NCBI GenBank assembly: GCA_944349655.1
Contig: CALVNL010000010.1
Coordinates: forward strand, 1 to 49,810
Direction of reading: 5' to 3'
Length of the DNA: 49,810 nt
From: an uncultured Clostridia bacterium
Lineage (GTDB): Bacteria > Bacillota > Clostridia > Christensenellales > DTU072
This document shows positions 29,451 through 38,434 of the stretch, piece by piece. The stretch's first letter is position 1; each line of letters begins with the position of its first letter. The position numbers were made by a program, and so were the translations under genes. Under the pieces are notes generated by a model. That model worked only from the letters and a program-made list of their open reading frames with translations, did not search any database and was not told the origin of the DNA.

Positions 29451-30458
29451 TTATTTCTTTAATTTTTTATTTTTTTTGGATCTGGAAATTTGTGCGTTAT
29501 ATACCGGAGTTATAATTTTTTCGGCAAAGTACTGCGTGTAGTTTGCATACATTAAACAATAGAAAGGACACCCGAATACAAGCAACAAGGCTACTATAAG
29601 TACGTTAAAGAATCCGCTGACCACCGCGATAAGTACAAACGGTAACGCCGTTATCGCAAATAAAAATATATTTTGAAGCGGCATTTGTAAGGTTAAAATA
29701 GCGGCATTTCTCATTTTTTTATCAAATCCGATATCGTACATAACTATCATCGGAAGCAAAAACATACAGAAAACGGAACCGAATAAAACAGCTAAGCTGG
29801 TTACGATAACGAGTATCCATTCCCCCGCTCCTGCGGTCCCTGCCCAGATAGAACCGACGAAATAAACGTAGGCGTTTCCGGCTCCCGCCATGAGGACGAA
29901 CAGAAAAACTCCCACTATAAGCATCTGCCACCAGTATTTTTTTATGCCTCTGAAAAACTCCACGACCACTCTCGGAACGTCGTTTCCGTAATTGTCTTTT
30001 TTGGTGACGAAAGCGTCCTGCCAGATGAACTTAACGCATACGTGCATAACTCCTGCAAGTCCTATCGCTACGAAAAACATCGCTACACCGGCAAAAAGGA
30101 AAAACCACGAATATACGTCGAGCATATCGAGTTTCGCCGCGATAACGTCGGAAGACGAGCCGTAACCCATTCCGGCAAAAGAAAGAAAATACGGCAGTTC
30201 CGTTACCCCGTGAAGTCGATAGCTGAGTTCTTCCGCACCCATTATTATCAGAACCAATGTCAACGCCAGCAAAGGCAACAGCGTCACAATAAATAACAGG
30301 TTCATCAGCATTAACAGACTATTGTTGCGGCGGAAAGTAGCTAAAAAGTAACGGAATCTTCCCTCCACAGGTTCGGAGGTCTTACCGTCCTCCCTCGCCT
30401 CGGGAGCAAAAGCCAGATTCTTCAGCAACCCTATTTTCTTACCCTTTTCCTTTTCCAT
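29451..30458 (-). CDS. Polytopic membrane protein, possibly YesL/DUF624-like
   Basis: A 335-residue protein with a charged cytoplasmic N-terminus (about 1-38) and roughly six hydrophobic helices; the tail ends in a lysine-rich stretch (SRSKKNKKLKK). The opening RFRYFLATFRRNNSLLMLMNLLF resembles the first helix of YesL-type (DUF624) proteins, and the FFRGIKKYWWQ segment near the middle is also typical, but similarity is by eye only. YesL-type proteins often sit near carbohydrate-uptake genes; function is unknown. ATG at 30458 is chosen because GAGG lies 5 nt upstream; a GTG two codons earlier overlaps that site. Last gene of the five-gene operon, 24 nt after typA. Confidence 0.7.
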   Translation of the reverse strand: MEKEKGKKIGLLKNLAFAPEAREDGKTSEPVEGRFRYFLATFRRNNSLLMLMNLLFIVTLLPLLALTLVLIIMGAEELSYRLHGVTELPYFLSFAGMGYGSSSDVIAAKLDMLDVYSWFFLFAGVAMFFVAIGLAGVMHVCVKFIWQDAFVTKKDNYGNDVPRVVVEFFRGIKKYWWQMLIVGVFLFVLMAGAGNAYVYFVGSIWAGTAGAGEWILVIVTSLAVLFGSVFCMFLLPMIVMYDIGFDKKMRNAAILTLQMPLQNIFLFAITALPFVLIAVVSGFFNVLIVALLLVFGCPFYCLMYANYTQYFAEKIITPVYNAQISRSKKNKKLKK

Positions 30459-30482
30459 AAACACCTCTTTATAAATTGACTT

Positions 30483-32303
30483 TTATCTTCTTTCTTTAAC
30501 AAGTCTTCTCATTCTTTCGGCGTGATCGAGAATGGTTTTTCTTATTCTCAGACTCTTCGGCGTGACTTCCAGCATTTCGTCGGGTTCCAGAAATTCAATA
30601 CACTCTTCCAGACTGAATATTCTCGGAGATTCCAGCCTTAACGCTTCGTCGCTGCCTGCAGCCCTCATATTGGTAACGTGCTTTTTCTTACAGACGTTGA
30701 CGGGTATATCCTCCTGCTTGGGCGAATACCCTACCACCATTCCCGCATAAACGGGCGTTCCCGGCACCACGAAAAGTTTACCTCTGCTCTGAGCGTTGTA
30801 TAATCCGTAAGTTACCGCTTCACCCGTTTCCCACGCAACTAACGCTCCGTACGGACGGCGGGGCATAGTCCCTTTTACGGGTTCGTATCCGGAAAATATA
30901 CCGTTCATTATACCCTCTCCTCTGGTCTCGGTCATAAAGTCGCTTCTGTAGCCTAAAAGACCTCTTGAAGGTATCCTGAATTCCAGTTTGATACGATTTC
31001 CCTGCGGGGTCATGGTTATGAGTTCGCCTTGGCGTTTGCCCATATTTTCCATAACCGAACCCACGCAATTATCGGGTACGTCGATAAACAAATCCTCCAT
31101 CGGTTCGCATTGCACTCCGTCAATGGTCTTATAGATAACCTTAGGCGTGCTGACCTGAAACTCGTATCCTTCCCTGCGCATATTTTCTATAAGTATGGAC
31201 AGATGGATTTCTCCTCTGCCGCATACAAGGAACTCGTCGGTTGATTTCCCCTCCTCGACTCTGAGGGACACGTCCTTAAGCAGTTCTTTCATAAGTCTTG
31301 CTCTGAGATTGCGGCTGGTGACGTATTTACCCTCTTTCCCGGCAAAGGGGCTGTCGTTCACGGAAAAAATCATCTGCAAAGTAGGTTCGCTGATTTTCAC
31401 GAAAGGCAACGGATCGGCTTTCGCGACGGAACAGACGGTTTCGCCTATGGTGATGTTCTCCATACCGCTGAAACTTACTATATCGCCAACCATCGCGCTG
31501 TCAACCGTGTTCTTGCTCAACCCCGAGAACTGATAAATGTTGGTAATTTTACTCTTATAAACCGCGTCCGAGTTAGCCGAACAAACCAAAACTTCCTGGT
31601 TTTGTTTCATAACGCCGCGCTCTATTCTGCCTATTGCTATCCTGCCGACGTAATCGTTATAATCGATTGCCGAAACAAGCACCTGCAATTCTCCGGTTTC
31701 GTCCCCTTCGGGCGGATCGATATGCGTGATTATCTTTTCGAAAAGCGGTTGCAGATTTTCACCCGGCACGTCGGGAGAAAGACTCGCCGTCCCCGCTCTT
31801 CCGCTGCAATAAACTATCGGACTGTCAAGTTGCTCGTCGTTAGCGTTGAGTTCGATAAGCAAATCGTATATTTCTTCCAGCACTTCGTGACAACGGGCGT
31901 CGGGTTTATCGACTTTATTGATACAAATTATAATTTTATGTCCCATCTCCAACGCTTTTTGCAAAACGAAACGGGTCTGCGGCATCGGTCCTTCATAGGC
32001 GTCCACCAAAAGCACCACGCCGTTTATCATCTTCAGCACCCTTTCCACTTCTCCGCTGAAATCGGCGTGTCCGGGCGTATCTACGATATTGATTTTTATG
32101 TTTTTATAAAAAGCAGAGGTGTTTTTTGCCAGAATGGTTATTCCGCGCTCTCTTTCCAACGTATTGTTGTCCATTACGCATTCGGGGACGTACTGATTGT
32201 CCCTGAACACGCCGCCCTGCCGTAGCATTCCGTCCACCAAAGTGGTCTTGCCGTGGTCGACGTGAGCTATTATCGCAATATTCCTTAAATCTTCTCTTCT
32301 CAT
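30483..32303 (-). CDS. typA: Ribosome-associated GTPase TypA/BipA
   Basis: A translational GTPase of the EF-G-like superfamily that binds the 70S ribosome and helps late 50S assembly and growth in cold or stress. The 606-residue length is normal. The G domain shows AHVDHGKTT (13-21), the switch region with RERGIT, DTPGH and NKVD; domains II, III, V and the BipA-specific C-terminal domain follow. The start ATG has AAGGA about 12 nt upstream, a weak site. It lies 7 nt after the upstream gene and is part of the pfkA operon, an uncommon partnership of glycolysis and ribosome biogenesis. Confidence 0.97.
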   Translation of the reverse strand: MRREDLRNIAIIAHVDHGKTTLVDGMLRQGGVFRDNQYVPECVMDNNTLERERGITILAKNTSAFYKNIKINIVDTPGHADFSGEVERVLKMINGVVLLVDAYEGPMPQTRFVLQKALEMGHKIIICINKVDKPDARCHEVLEEIYDLLIELNANDEQLDSPIVYCSGRAGTASLSPDVPGENLQPLFEKIITHIDPPEGDETGELQVLVSAIDYNDYVGRIAIGRIERGVMKQNQEVLVCSANSDAVYKSKITNIYQFSGLSKNTVDSAMVGDIVSFSGMENITIGETVCSVAKADPLPFVKISEPTLQMIFSVNDSPFAGKEGKYVTSRNLRARLMKELLKDVSLRVEEGKSTDEFLVCGRGEIHLSILIENMRREGYEFQVSTPKVIYKTIDGVQCEPMEDLFIDVPDNCVGSVMENMGKRQGELITMTPQGNRIKLEFRIPSRGLLGYRSDFMTETRGEGIMNGIFSGYEPVKGTMPRRPYGALVAWETGEAVTYGLYNAQSRGKLFVVPGTPVYAGMVVGYSPKQEDIPVNVCKKKHVTNMRAAGSDEALRLESPRIFSLEECIEFLEPDEMLEVTPKSLRIRKTILDHAERMRRLVKERR

Positions 32304-32310
32304 ATGTATA

Positions 32311-33138
32311 TCAAAGTCCTTGGTAAATTTCCTGTGTTATTCTCAATTCCGCATAGCCGTAATCGCCGTCTTCGTATGCGTTCATAAGATAAGCTTCCTT
32401 TTCCGTGGGCACCGACGAAATATAAGGATCGGCGGTAGCTTTCACTCTCACCGAGAAAACTATGTCCGTCCATTCCATTCCCGACGTCCATATAGCGGAA
32501 ACGTAAGATTTTATATATGCGGCGAAAGCGGCGCTGTCCCCGCTTTTATACGGCAATTCGTGTGAAAGAAACTCGCCGTCGATTCCTATATCGACTGAAT
32601 ACCAGGCAACTTCGGTCTTTTCTCCGAAATAATCGTATCTGACGGCGGTCCAGGTAACGTTTGCCTTGTTATCTATGCTTACCGAAGGAAACGGAAGTTT
32701 CAAAGCGGCGATATCCTTGGCTATCCATTCGCTGAAAACGGCGTCGGAACTATTCGCTCTCACTCTTAAACTCAATACCCCTTTTTGCCTCGGAACCGCA
32801 AAATAATTGTTGCTCGTGACTATTTTAATTATATTGTTTTCCGTTCTCTCACCGAAACAATATTCTACGGTGTAATTATCGGCATTCCTTATTTTTTTCC
32901 ACTCTGCCGTGATTGCGAAATCGCTCTTCTGGTCGAAAGGCAGAAAATACGGTTCCGGCGTCCCGTCTCTACCCAAAGTCAACGGAAGCGCAACGGAAAG
33001 CGCGATAATCGCCGCAAGGACGATTACCGCAACCGCAATTATTATCTTGTGTTTACGGGTTAACTTTTTCTTCTCCGAAACTTTTCCGCTTTCGGCGGGA
33101 ACGGCTTCGGTTATTTCCCGTTTTGCCTTTTTTGTCAA
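32311..33138 (-). CDS. Single-pass membrane protein with Fn3-like extracellular domain, 275 aa
   Basis: A lysine-rich cytoplasmic N-terminus (about 1-30), one membrane helix (about 31-53), and an extracellular part with beta-sandwich character: ITAEWKKIRNADNYTVEYCFG and NVTWTAV resemble fibronectin type III strands, probably two such domains. No catalytic motif is seen. The start is TTG at 33138, one base after the PPi-PFK stop codon, with GAGGG 6 nt upstream, so translation is coupled. I do not know its role; the operon context (PFKs, typA) gives no clear hint. Confidence 0.75.
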   Translation of the reverse strand: MTKKAKREITEAVPAESGKVSEKKKLTRKHKIIIAVAVIVLAAIIALSVALPLTLGRDGTPEPYFLPFDQKSDFAITAEWKKIRNADNYTVEYCFGERTENNIIKIVTSNNYFAVPRQKGVLSLRVRANSSDAVFSEWIAKDIAALKLPFPSVSIDNKANVTWTAVRYDYFGEKTEVAWYSVDIGIDGEFLSHELPYKSGDSAAFAAYIKSYVSAIWTSGMEWTDIVFSVRVKATADPYISSVPTEKEAYLMNAYEDGDYGYAELRITQEIYQGL

Positions 33139-33139
33139 A

Positions 33140-34384
33140 TTAAGCCCTCACTTTTTTCAGACGAGCGAAACGGGGCAGTCCGTCTTCCAAGGGAGATTTG
33201 CTCTCGCCCTGAATAAGCGGAAGCGCGTATTCTATAAATTCTTCCGTCAGACCGGTGTCGTCGTCTTTTATCCATTCCAACGGGACTTTCTTTTCGGTGT
33301 TCGCCGCCATGGCTATGTCCATAAGTTTATAGTCTATAGCGTATTCTTTCCCGGGTTTACGTTCGAATACCACCATTTTGTCGGTTTCCCCTTCGCAAGC
33401 GTATTTAACGGCGTATTTCCCTGCGTTGTAAGCTTCTTCGATGTCCGTTGCGCTGGCAAGGTGCGCGCCACAACGTTGCATAAGACTGAATTCCACCGCT
33501 CTGACCTTGCCGCCTATCCTCGAGCTTACCAGATTGGCGAGAGTGGCTGCCACTCCGCCCAGCTGCGTGTGACCGAAACTGTCTTTCGCTGCCGACGAAC
33601 TCGCTATAGCTTCCACTACGTACCTTCCGTCTGCGGTTTTTATGCCTTCGCTGAGCGCAACGATACATTTTCCGTTATTTTTGTCGGCAACTTCTCTTAC
33701 GCTTTCTATAAACTTATCCACGTCGAAAGGCTTTTCGGGCAGGTAAATAAGGTCGGGTCCGTAACCCTTATAGGAGGCCAGCGCGCTTGCCGCGGTCAGC
33801 CAACCTGCGTTTCTTCCCATTATTTCCACAATGGTTATCTGTCCTTTGTTGTAAACGGTGGCGTCAAGATAAAGTTCCATCAAAGTAGTGGCTACGTACT
33901 TGGCGGCACTTCCGTAACCCGGACAATGGTCGGTTCCGTAAAGATCGTTGTCTATGGTCTTCGGCACGCCGATTATGTTACATTCGTAACCTTCTTTCAA
34001 AAGATATTTACTTACTTTGTTGCAGGTATCCATACTGTCGTTTCCGCCGTTGTAGAAGAAATACCTTACGTTGTATTTTTTGAAAACTTCGAGGATTCTC
34101 TTGTAATCGGTGTCGTCGTCTTCCAAAGCCTTGAGTTTGTATCTGACCGAACCGAGAGCAGAACTCGGAGTATTCTTCAACAAAAGAAGTTCGTCCATAT
34201 CCTCACGGTCGATTTCGTAAAGATTTTCATCGAGTACGCCTTTGATACCGTTAGCCGCGCCGTAAACTTTGGTAATGTTTTTCTGGGACAATGCTTCGAT
34301 AAAAACTCCCGCCGCGCTTGCGTTAATGACGGAAGTGGGTCCTCCGGATTGACCGAAAATACAAGTTCCTACTAAATTTTTCAT
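33140..34384 (-). CDS. pfp: Phosphofructokinase, predicted pyrophosphate-dependent
   Basis: Interconverts fructose 6-phosphate and fructose 1,6-bisphosphate. The phosphoryl-donor site reads GGNDS (113-117): the fourth residue is D116 where ATP enzymes have Gly. The catalytic loop reads PKTIDND (141-147) with K142 where ATP enzymes have Gly; this Asp/Lys pair is the established mark of PPi use. D145 is the catalytic base. MGRNAGW, another family motif, is present. At 414 residues it fits the longer PPi-type group. GGAGG precedes the ATG. It follows pfkA by about 37 nt in one operon, so the cell can run an ATP-driven and a reversible PPi-driven step side by side. Confidence 0.9.
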   Translation of the reverse strand: MKNLVGTCIFGQSGGPTSVINASAAGVFIEALSQKNITKVYGAANGIKGVLDENLYEIDREDMDELLLLKNTPSSALGSVRYKLKALEDDDTDYKRILEVFKKYNVRYFFYNGGNDSMDTCNKVSKYLLKEGYECNIIGVPKTIDNDLYGTDHCPGYGSAAKYVATTLMELYLDATVYNKGQITIVEIMGRNAGWLTAASALASYKGYGPDLIYLPEKPFDVDKFIESVREVADKNNGKCIVALSEGIKTADGRYVVEAIASSSAAKDSFGHTQLGGVAATLANLVSSRIGGKVRAVEFSLMQRCGAHLASATDIEEAYNAGKYAVKYACEGETDKMVVFERKPGKEYAIDYKLMDIAMAANTEKKVPLEWIKDDDTGLTEEFIEYALPLIQGESKSPLEDGLPRFARLKKVRA

Positions 34385-34421
34385 ATTTGCCTCCGTTGTG
34401 TTGTTTATGATGAAAAAATAT

Positions 34422-35390
34422 TTATTTCCCGAGAATAGTCGCTATATTATACAAATCTTTATCGAAGGAACGGGGTATCGCTAGCGCTTCGGCTATATCC
34501 ATATCGATAATTTTATTGTCTTTTATACCCACGACTCTGCCGCCGCAATCGCCGTTTTTAAGAAGCTCCACCGCTCTTACCGCGCAACGTGCCGCAAGCA
34601 CTCTGTCGGACATACTGGGAGCGCCTCCCCTCTGAATGTAACCTAATTTAACGGTGCGGATGCTTATATCGCTCATACGGTTGAGAATTTCTTCCTTGAG
34701 AGCGTTGCACGAACATACGCCCTCGGCAAGAATAATGATAACGGAATTTTTTCCTTTTATTTTGTCCTGGCGGATAATCTTGCAGACTTTATCGATATCT
34801 GAAGGTATCTCAGGCACGAGGATAATTTCCGCTCCTCCCGCAAGTCCGGCATATACTGCGATATCTCCGCATTTTCTGCCCATAACTTCGATAATGCAGG
34901 CTCTGTTGTGAGCGGTCATGGTATCCCTGATATTATTGACGGCGCCGAGGACGGTATTGACGGCGGTGTCGAAACCGAGGGTAAAATCGGTATAGGCAAG
35001 ATCGTTGTCGATAGTCCCCGGAATACCCACGCAAGGCACGCCGAAATCGTCGTTAAGGTCTTTCATTCCACGGAAAGATCCGTCTCCGCCTATGACTACG
35101 AGTCCTTCTATCCCGAACGCCTGCAATACGTCGTAAGCCTTCTGACGATATTCTTTTTCTTTGAATTCGGGGCAACGGGCGGTTTTGAGGATAGTGCCGC
35201 CTTTCTGAATGGTATCGGAAACGCTCCTGGTATCCATCGGGAAAATATTCCCTTTGAGCATACCGTCGTAACCGCATTCTATTCCGTAAACTTCCATACC
35301 CGAGCTGAGCGCGTAACGCACGGTAGCGCGGATAGCCGCGTTCATTCCCGGTGCGTCGCCGCCGCTGGTCAAAATTCCTATTCTTCTCAT
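34422..35390 (-). CDS. pfkA: ATP-dependent 6-phosphofructokinase
   Basis: Glycolytic enzyme, 322 residues, the bacterial PfkA size. The nucleotide site has TSGGDAPGMNAAIR (8-21) and GGDGS (101-105) with Gly104, and the catalytic loop PGTIDND (124-130) with base D128, all as in ATP-type enzymes and unlike the downstream paralogue. FDTAVNT and MGRKCGD, which bind fructose 6-phosphate, are present. First gene of a five-gene operon with a promoter at 35447-35475. An AGGAGA site precedes the ATG, next to a leader hairpin that could limit access to it. Confidence 0.96.
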   Translation of the reverse strand: MRRIGILTSGGDAPGMNAAIRATVRYALSSGMEVYGIECGYDGMLKGNIFPMDTRSVSDTIQKGGTILKTARCPEFKEKEYRQKAYDVLQAFGIEGLVVIGGDGSFRGMKDLNDDFGVPCVGIPGTIDNDLAYTDFTLGFDTAVNTVLGAVNNIRDTMTAHNRACIIEVMGRKCGDIAVYAGLAGGAEIILVPEIPSDIDKVCKIIRQDKIKGKNSVIIILAEGVCSCNALKEEILNRMSDISIRTVKLGYIQRGGAPSMSDRVLAARCAVRAVELLKNGDCGGRVVGIKDNKIIDMDIAEALAIPRSFDKDLYNIATILGK

Positions 35391-35401
35391 CTATGTCTCC
35401 T

Positions 35402-35430
35402 TTGCGTCAAAAATTCCACGCAAGACGCAA
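35402..35430 (-). promoter_or_regulatory. Leader hairpin abutting the pfkA ribosome binding site
   Basis: TTGCGTC (35430-35424) and GACGCAA (35408-35402) form a 7-bp stem with a 15-nt loop; the 3' arm touches the AAAGGAGA site (35403-35396). It could modulate initiation, but no ligand or factor is evident. Confidence 0.4.
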
Positions 35431-35446
35431 TTTATAAACTTGTTAA

Positions 35447-35475
35447 AGTATATCAAAATTTATCTCTTAATGCAA
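35447..35475 (-). promoter_or_regulatory. Promoter of the pfkA-PPi-PFK-typA operon
   Basis: TTGCAT (35475-35470) and TATACT (35452-35447) on the minus strand with a 17-nt spacer; leader about 50 nt. A second TTGACG and TATAAT lie farther upstream (about 35488-35509) but only 7 nt apart, so they do not form a promoter together. Confidence 0.7.
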
Positions 35476-35605
35476 TTATCCTGTAGTAATTTATTATACA
35501 AATTTCGTCAAGGGCTTTTCTTGTCGCTTTACAGGCGGTTCGGAATGGGAATTTTCGCCTTTATTTTACGGCAAAAAATTATTGAAATCAGCCGAATTCC
35601 AATAA

Positions 35606-35635
35606 AGAAAAGGCAAGGAGCGAAATCCTTGCCTT
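35606..35635 (-). terminator. Intrinsic terminator after proA
   Basis: A perfect 10-bp stem, AAGGCAAGGA (35635-35626) with TCCTTGCCTT (35619-35610), around a 6-nt loop, followed by TTCTTT on the minus strand. Confidence 0.9.
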
Positions 35636-35657
35636 GAAAAATTTTTTCGGTGAACGG

Positions 35658-36902
35658 TTATCTTACAGTGCCGTTTCCCTTTATTACGTATTTTACCGAA
35701 GTAAGTTCCTTCAAGCCGATCGGTCCTCTGACGTGAAGTTTTTGCGTGGATATTCCCATCTCTGCGCCGAGACCGAATTCGTATCCGTCGGTAAAACGAG
35801 TGCTGGCGTTGACGTACACCGCTCCGCTGTCCACTTCACGGCAAAAAGTTTCAGCCGCTTTTTCGTCATCGGTGATTATAGCGTCGCTGTGGTGCGTTCC
35901 GTATTTGTTTATATGGTCTATCGCTTGTTGGAGTCCGTCCACTACCGCGATTTTAATTATCATATCTTCATACTCGACGTAATACTCGTTTTCTTCCACC
36001 GCTACCGTATGCGGATAAATCGCGGCGACTTCTTCGTTTCCTCTGATTTGTACTCCCGCCTCGGCAAGTACCTTCGCCGCTCGGGGAATAAAAGTTGAAG
36101 CTATGGCTCTGTCCACCAATAAAGTTTCCGCAGCGTTGCATACGGACGGACGGGAAACTTTTGCGTTGAACAGAACTTTTTCCGCCATATCCAAATCGGC
36201 GGTTTTTTCCACATAAACGTGACAGTTTCCGCCGCTGGAAGCTATAACCGGCATAGCCGCTTCTGCAAGAACGAATTTTTTAAGTTTTTCGCCGCCTCTC
36301 GGGATAACGACGTCGATATAATCGGCGCATTTCAGCATACGCGAAGTCAGTTCTCTGTCGGTGCCGTCGATAAAACCGACCACGTCGGAATCCAGTCCGC
36401 ATTCGGCGAAAGCGTCCTTCATTATTTTAACGAGAATACGGTTGGTGTTTATGGCTTCCTTGCCGCCCTTTAAGACCACGCCGTTACCGCTTTTTATGCA
36501 TAATACCGCAGCGTCCACCGTAACATTGGGACGGCTTTCGTAAATAATACCCACCACGCCCAAAGGTGCGTGAACTTTTTTTATCTCCAGTCCGCTCTTT
36601 ACGGTATATTCGTCCTCCACGTATCCTACGTAATCGGGTAACGCCATAACGTCGTCTATTCCGGCAAGCATTACGTCGAAACGTTTATCCGTAAGAGTGA
36701 GTCTGTCCACGAAAGCGTCGTTCATACCGCTTTTTTTACCGTTCTCGACGTCGAGACGGTTAATTTCGGATATTTCCTTCCTCGCTTCGTCAAGCCTCCT
36801 GCGTATCACCGACAAAACCTTGTTTTTGTCTTCCGTCGTCGCCTTGGCAAAACGGAAACTCGCAGCCTTTACCGAAGCGCAAAGCTTTTCCACATCGAAC
36901 AT
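35658..36902 (-). CDS. proA: Glutamate-5-semialdehyde dehydrogenase (gamma-glutamyl phosphate reductase)
   Basis: Second step of proline synthesis: NADPH-dependent reduction of glutamyl 5-phosphate to the semialdehyde. The 414-residue length equals E. coli ProA. An aldehyde dehydrogenase fold is visible, with GVVGIIYESRPNVTVDA near 115-131 and the catalytic Cys255 in RPSVCNAAETLL. The ATG at 36902 is preferred over longer options because GGAGGAATAAG lies just before it and upstream codons run into yebC. It begins 4 nt after the yebC stop, so the two are one transcript. The usual partner proB (glutamate 5-kinase) is not next to it or elsewhere in the window. Confidence 0.96.
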   Translation of the reverse strand: MFDVEKLCASVKAASFRFAKATTEDKNKVLSVIRRRLDEARKEISEINRLDVENGKKSGMNDAFVDRLTLTDKRFDVMLAGIDDVMALPDYVGYVEDEYTVKSGLEIKKVHAPLGVVGIIYESRPNVTVDAAVLCIKSGNGVVLKGGKEAINTNRILVKIMKDAFAECGLDSDVVGFIDGTDRELTSRMLKCADYIDVVIPRGGEKLKKFVLAEAAMPVIASSGGNCHVYVEKTADLDMAEKVLFNAKVSRPSVCNAAETLLVDRAIASTFIPRAAKVLAEAGVQIRGNEEVAAIYPHTVAVEENEYYVEYEDMIIKIAVVDGLQQAIDHINKYGTHHSDAIITDDEKAAETFCREVDSGAVYVNASTRFTDGYEFGLGAEMGISTQKLHVRGPIGLKELTSVKYVIKGNGTVR

Positions 36903-36906
36903 AATC

Positions 36907-37647
36907 TTATTCCTCCTCTTCGTCCTCCGGAAGATCGGCGTTGTGATAAACGTTCTGCACGTCGTCGTTTTCATCCAGCATATTGATAAGTTTTTCTATG
37001 GAAGGAATGACCTCTTCGGCAGGTTTGACGTAATCGTCGGGGAAAAATCCCGTTTCTGCGCTGAGAATGGTCGCTCCGCCTTTTTCGAGAGCGTCCTTGA
37101 CGGAATAAAGGTCCTGCGGCAAAGTATATACTTCGTAAACGTCCCCTGCGTCCGCAACGTCGTCGCCTCCTGCGTCCAGAACCAGCATCATCATATCGTC
37201 TTCGCTGAAATTGCCCTTGTCCACGACAATCAATCCTTTTTTGTTAAAAAGGTAGCTTACGCAACCGGTACTGCCCAAAGAACCGCCGCATTTGTCGAAA
37301 GCGTGCCTGACGTCTCCTGCCGTACGGTTCTTGTTGTCCGTAAGTGCGGTCACTATAACGGCAACTCCTCCGGGAGCATAACCTTCATATTGCATTTCCT
37401 CGTAGTTTACGGCGTTGAGTTCTCCGCTCGCCTTTTTTATGGAACGCATAATGGTATCGTTAGGCATATTGCTTGCCTTGGCTTTACTTATAACGTCTCT
37501 TAAACGGGAGTTGGAATTCGGATCGGGTCCGCCCGCTTTTACCGCCACGGCAAGTTCTCTGCCGAGTTTGGTAAACACGCTGCCTCTTGCCGCGTCCGCC
37601 TTTCCTTTTTTATTCTTAATGTTCGCCCACTTACTGTGTCCGCTCAT
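36907..37647 (-). CDS. yebC: YebC/PmpR family protein
   Basis: A 246-residue, normal-length member. It opens with the family signature MSGHSKWANIKNKK and carries the conserved YEGYAPGG and NRTAGDVRHAF segments; the C-terminus is strongly acidic (EDEEEE). Long annotated as a transcription regulator, the family has more recently been linked to translation, including relief of ribosome stalling at proline runs (from memory). That makes its direct coupling to proA worth noting. AGGAGG sits 10 nt before the ATG. It is preceded by a trmH-type gene with a 47-nt gap. Confidence 0.95.
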   Translation of the reverse strand: MSGHSKWANIKNKKGKADAARGSVFTKLGRELAVAVKAGGPDPNSNSRLRDVISKAKASNMPNDTIMRSIKKASGELNAVNYEEMQYEGYAPGGVAVIVTALTDNKNRTAGDVRHAFDKCGGSLGSTGCVSYLFNKKGLIVVDKGNFSEDDMMMLVLDAGGDDVADAGDVYEVYTLPQDLYSVKDALEKGGATILSAETGFFPDDYVKPAEEVIPSIEKLINMLDENDDVQNVYHNADLPEDEEEE

Positions 37648-37694
37648 ATCCGTTAAACCTCCTGTATTTTCTATTTGATTTTCACTCGATTATC

Positions 37695-38429
37695 TCAATT
37701 CAACAAGTACAATGCCGCCGTCCCCGCGCAAGCCACGTTCAGGCTTTCCACCGTGCCTTGTTTCATCGGTAAGGCTATTTTTATGTCGGCTCTCGACTTT
37801 ATTTCCTGCGGCACTCCGTGCGCTTCGTTACCGAGAGCAATTGCGGTTTTTCCGACTTTTCTGTATCCATAGATACTAATACCGTACATATCCAGTACCG
37901 CAATCTTATATTCGGGAATTAGCTTCAATGCCTCCGACGCATCGGAAGACGTAACTATGTTGACGTAATTGTGTCCGCCCATTCCCGCCCTTACGGTTTT
38001 GGGAGAATAGGGGTCGGCCGTGCCTGCGCATATTACCGTTTCCACGCCTCTTGCCGCAGCCGTGCGTATCAAACTACCTACATTTCCCGCGTCGGAAACT
38101 CCGCAAAGCAACAACACGGTTTCTCCGAAGACCGCCTTCGGTCGGGGCATCTTCGCTACGGCAATAATTCCCGACGGAGTTTTGGTATCCGCTACCCCGT
38201 CGAAAATTTCTTTCCGCACGCAATAGGTCGGAACAGAAGGAAAAAGACCTTTCAGATTTTCCCACTCGTCCTCTCTTATAAAAACACGCTTTACGTTTTC
38301 TTCGGATAAATCTTTTACCGCAGTTACTCCTTCGACAACGTACTCGCCGCATTCGTAACGGTACTTTTTATCGTTATACAATGCCCTGAGAGTCTTTATA
38401 TTAGGGTTGCTTTTTCCGGTTATATCCAT
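37695..38429 (-). CDS. TrmH/SpoU family RNA 2'-O-methyltransferase
   Basis: A 244-residue SPOUT methyltransferase that moves a methyl group from SAM to a ribose 2'-OH in rRNA or tRNA. An N-terminal substrate-binding domain (about 1-95, SpoU_sub_bind type) precedes the knotted domain. The three SPOUT motifs are clear: SDAGNVGSLIRTAA (112-125), ALGNEAHGVP (198-207) and IALPMKQGTVESLNVA (218-233), including the catalytic Arg122 and Asn231 positions. The RNA target (RlmB-like 23S or other) cannot be told. Its start follows, by 5 nt, the U-tract of a terminator-like hairpin whose 3' arm holds the only visible ribosome binding site (GGGAG, 14 nt upstream), so expression may be low or regulated. Confidence 0.9.
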   Translation of the reverse strand: MDITGKSNPNIKTLRALYNDKKYRYECGEYVVEGVTAVKDLSEENVKRVFIREDEWENLKGLFPSVPTYCVRKEIFDGVADTKTPSGIIAVAKMPRPKAVFGETVLLLCGVSDAGNVGSLIRTAAARGVETVICAGTADPYSPKTVRAGMGGHNYVNIVTSSDASEALKLIPEYKIAVLDMYGISIYGYRKVGKTAIALGNEAHGVPQEIKSRADIKIALPMKQGTVESLNVACAGTAALYLLN

Positions 38430-38434
38430 AAATT

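Noticed and set aside
32909..34375. 488-codon open frame opposite the PPi-PFK gene
   Set aside because: The other strand encodes a clear phosphofructokinase with all motifs; this frame shows none.
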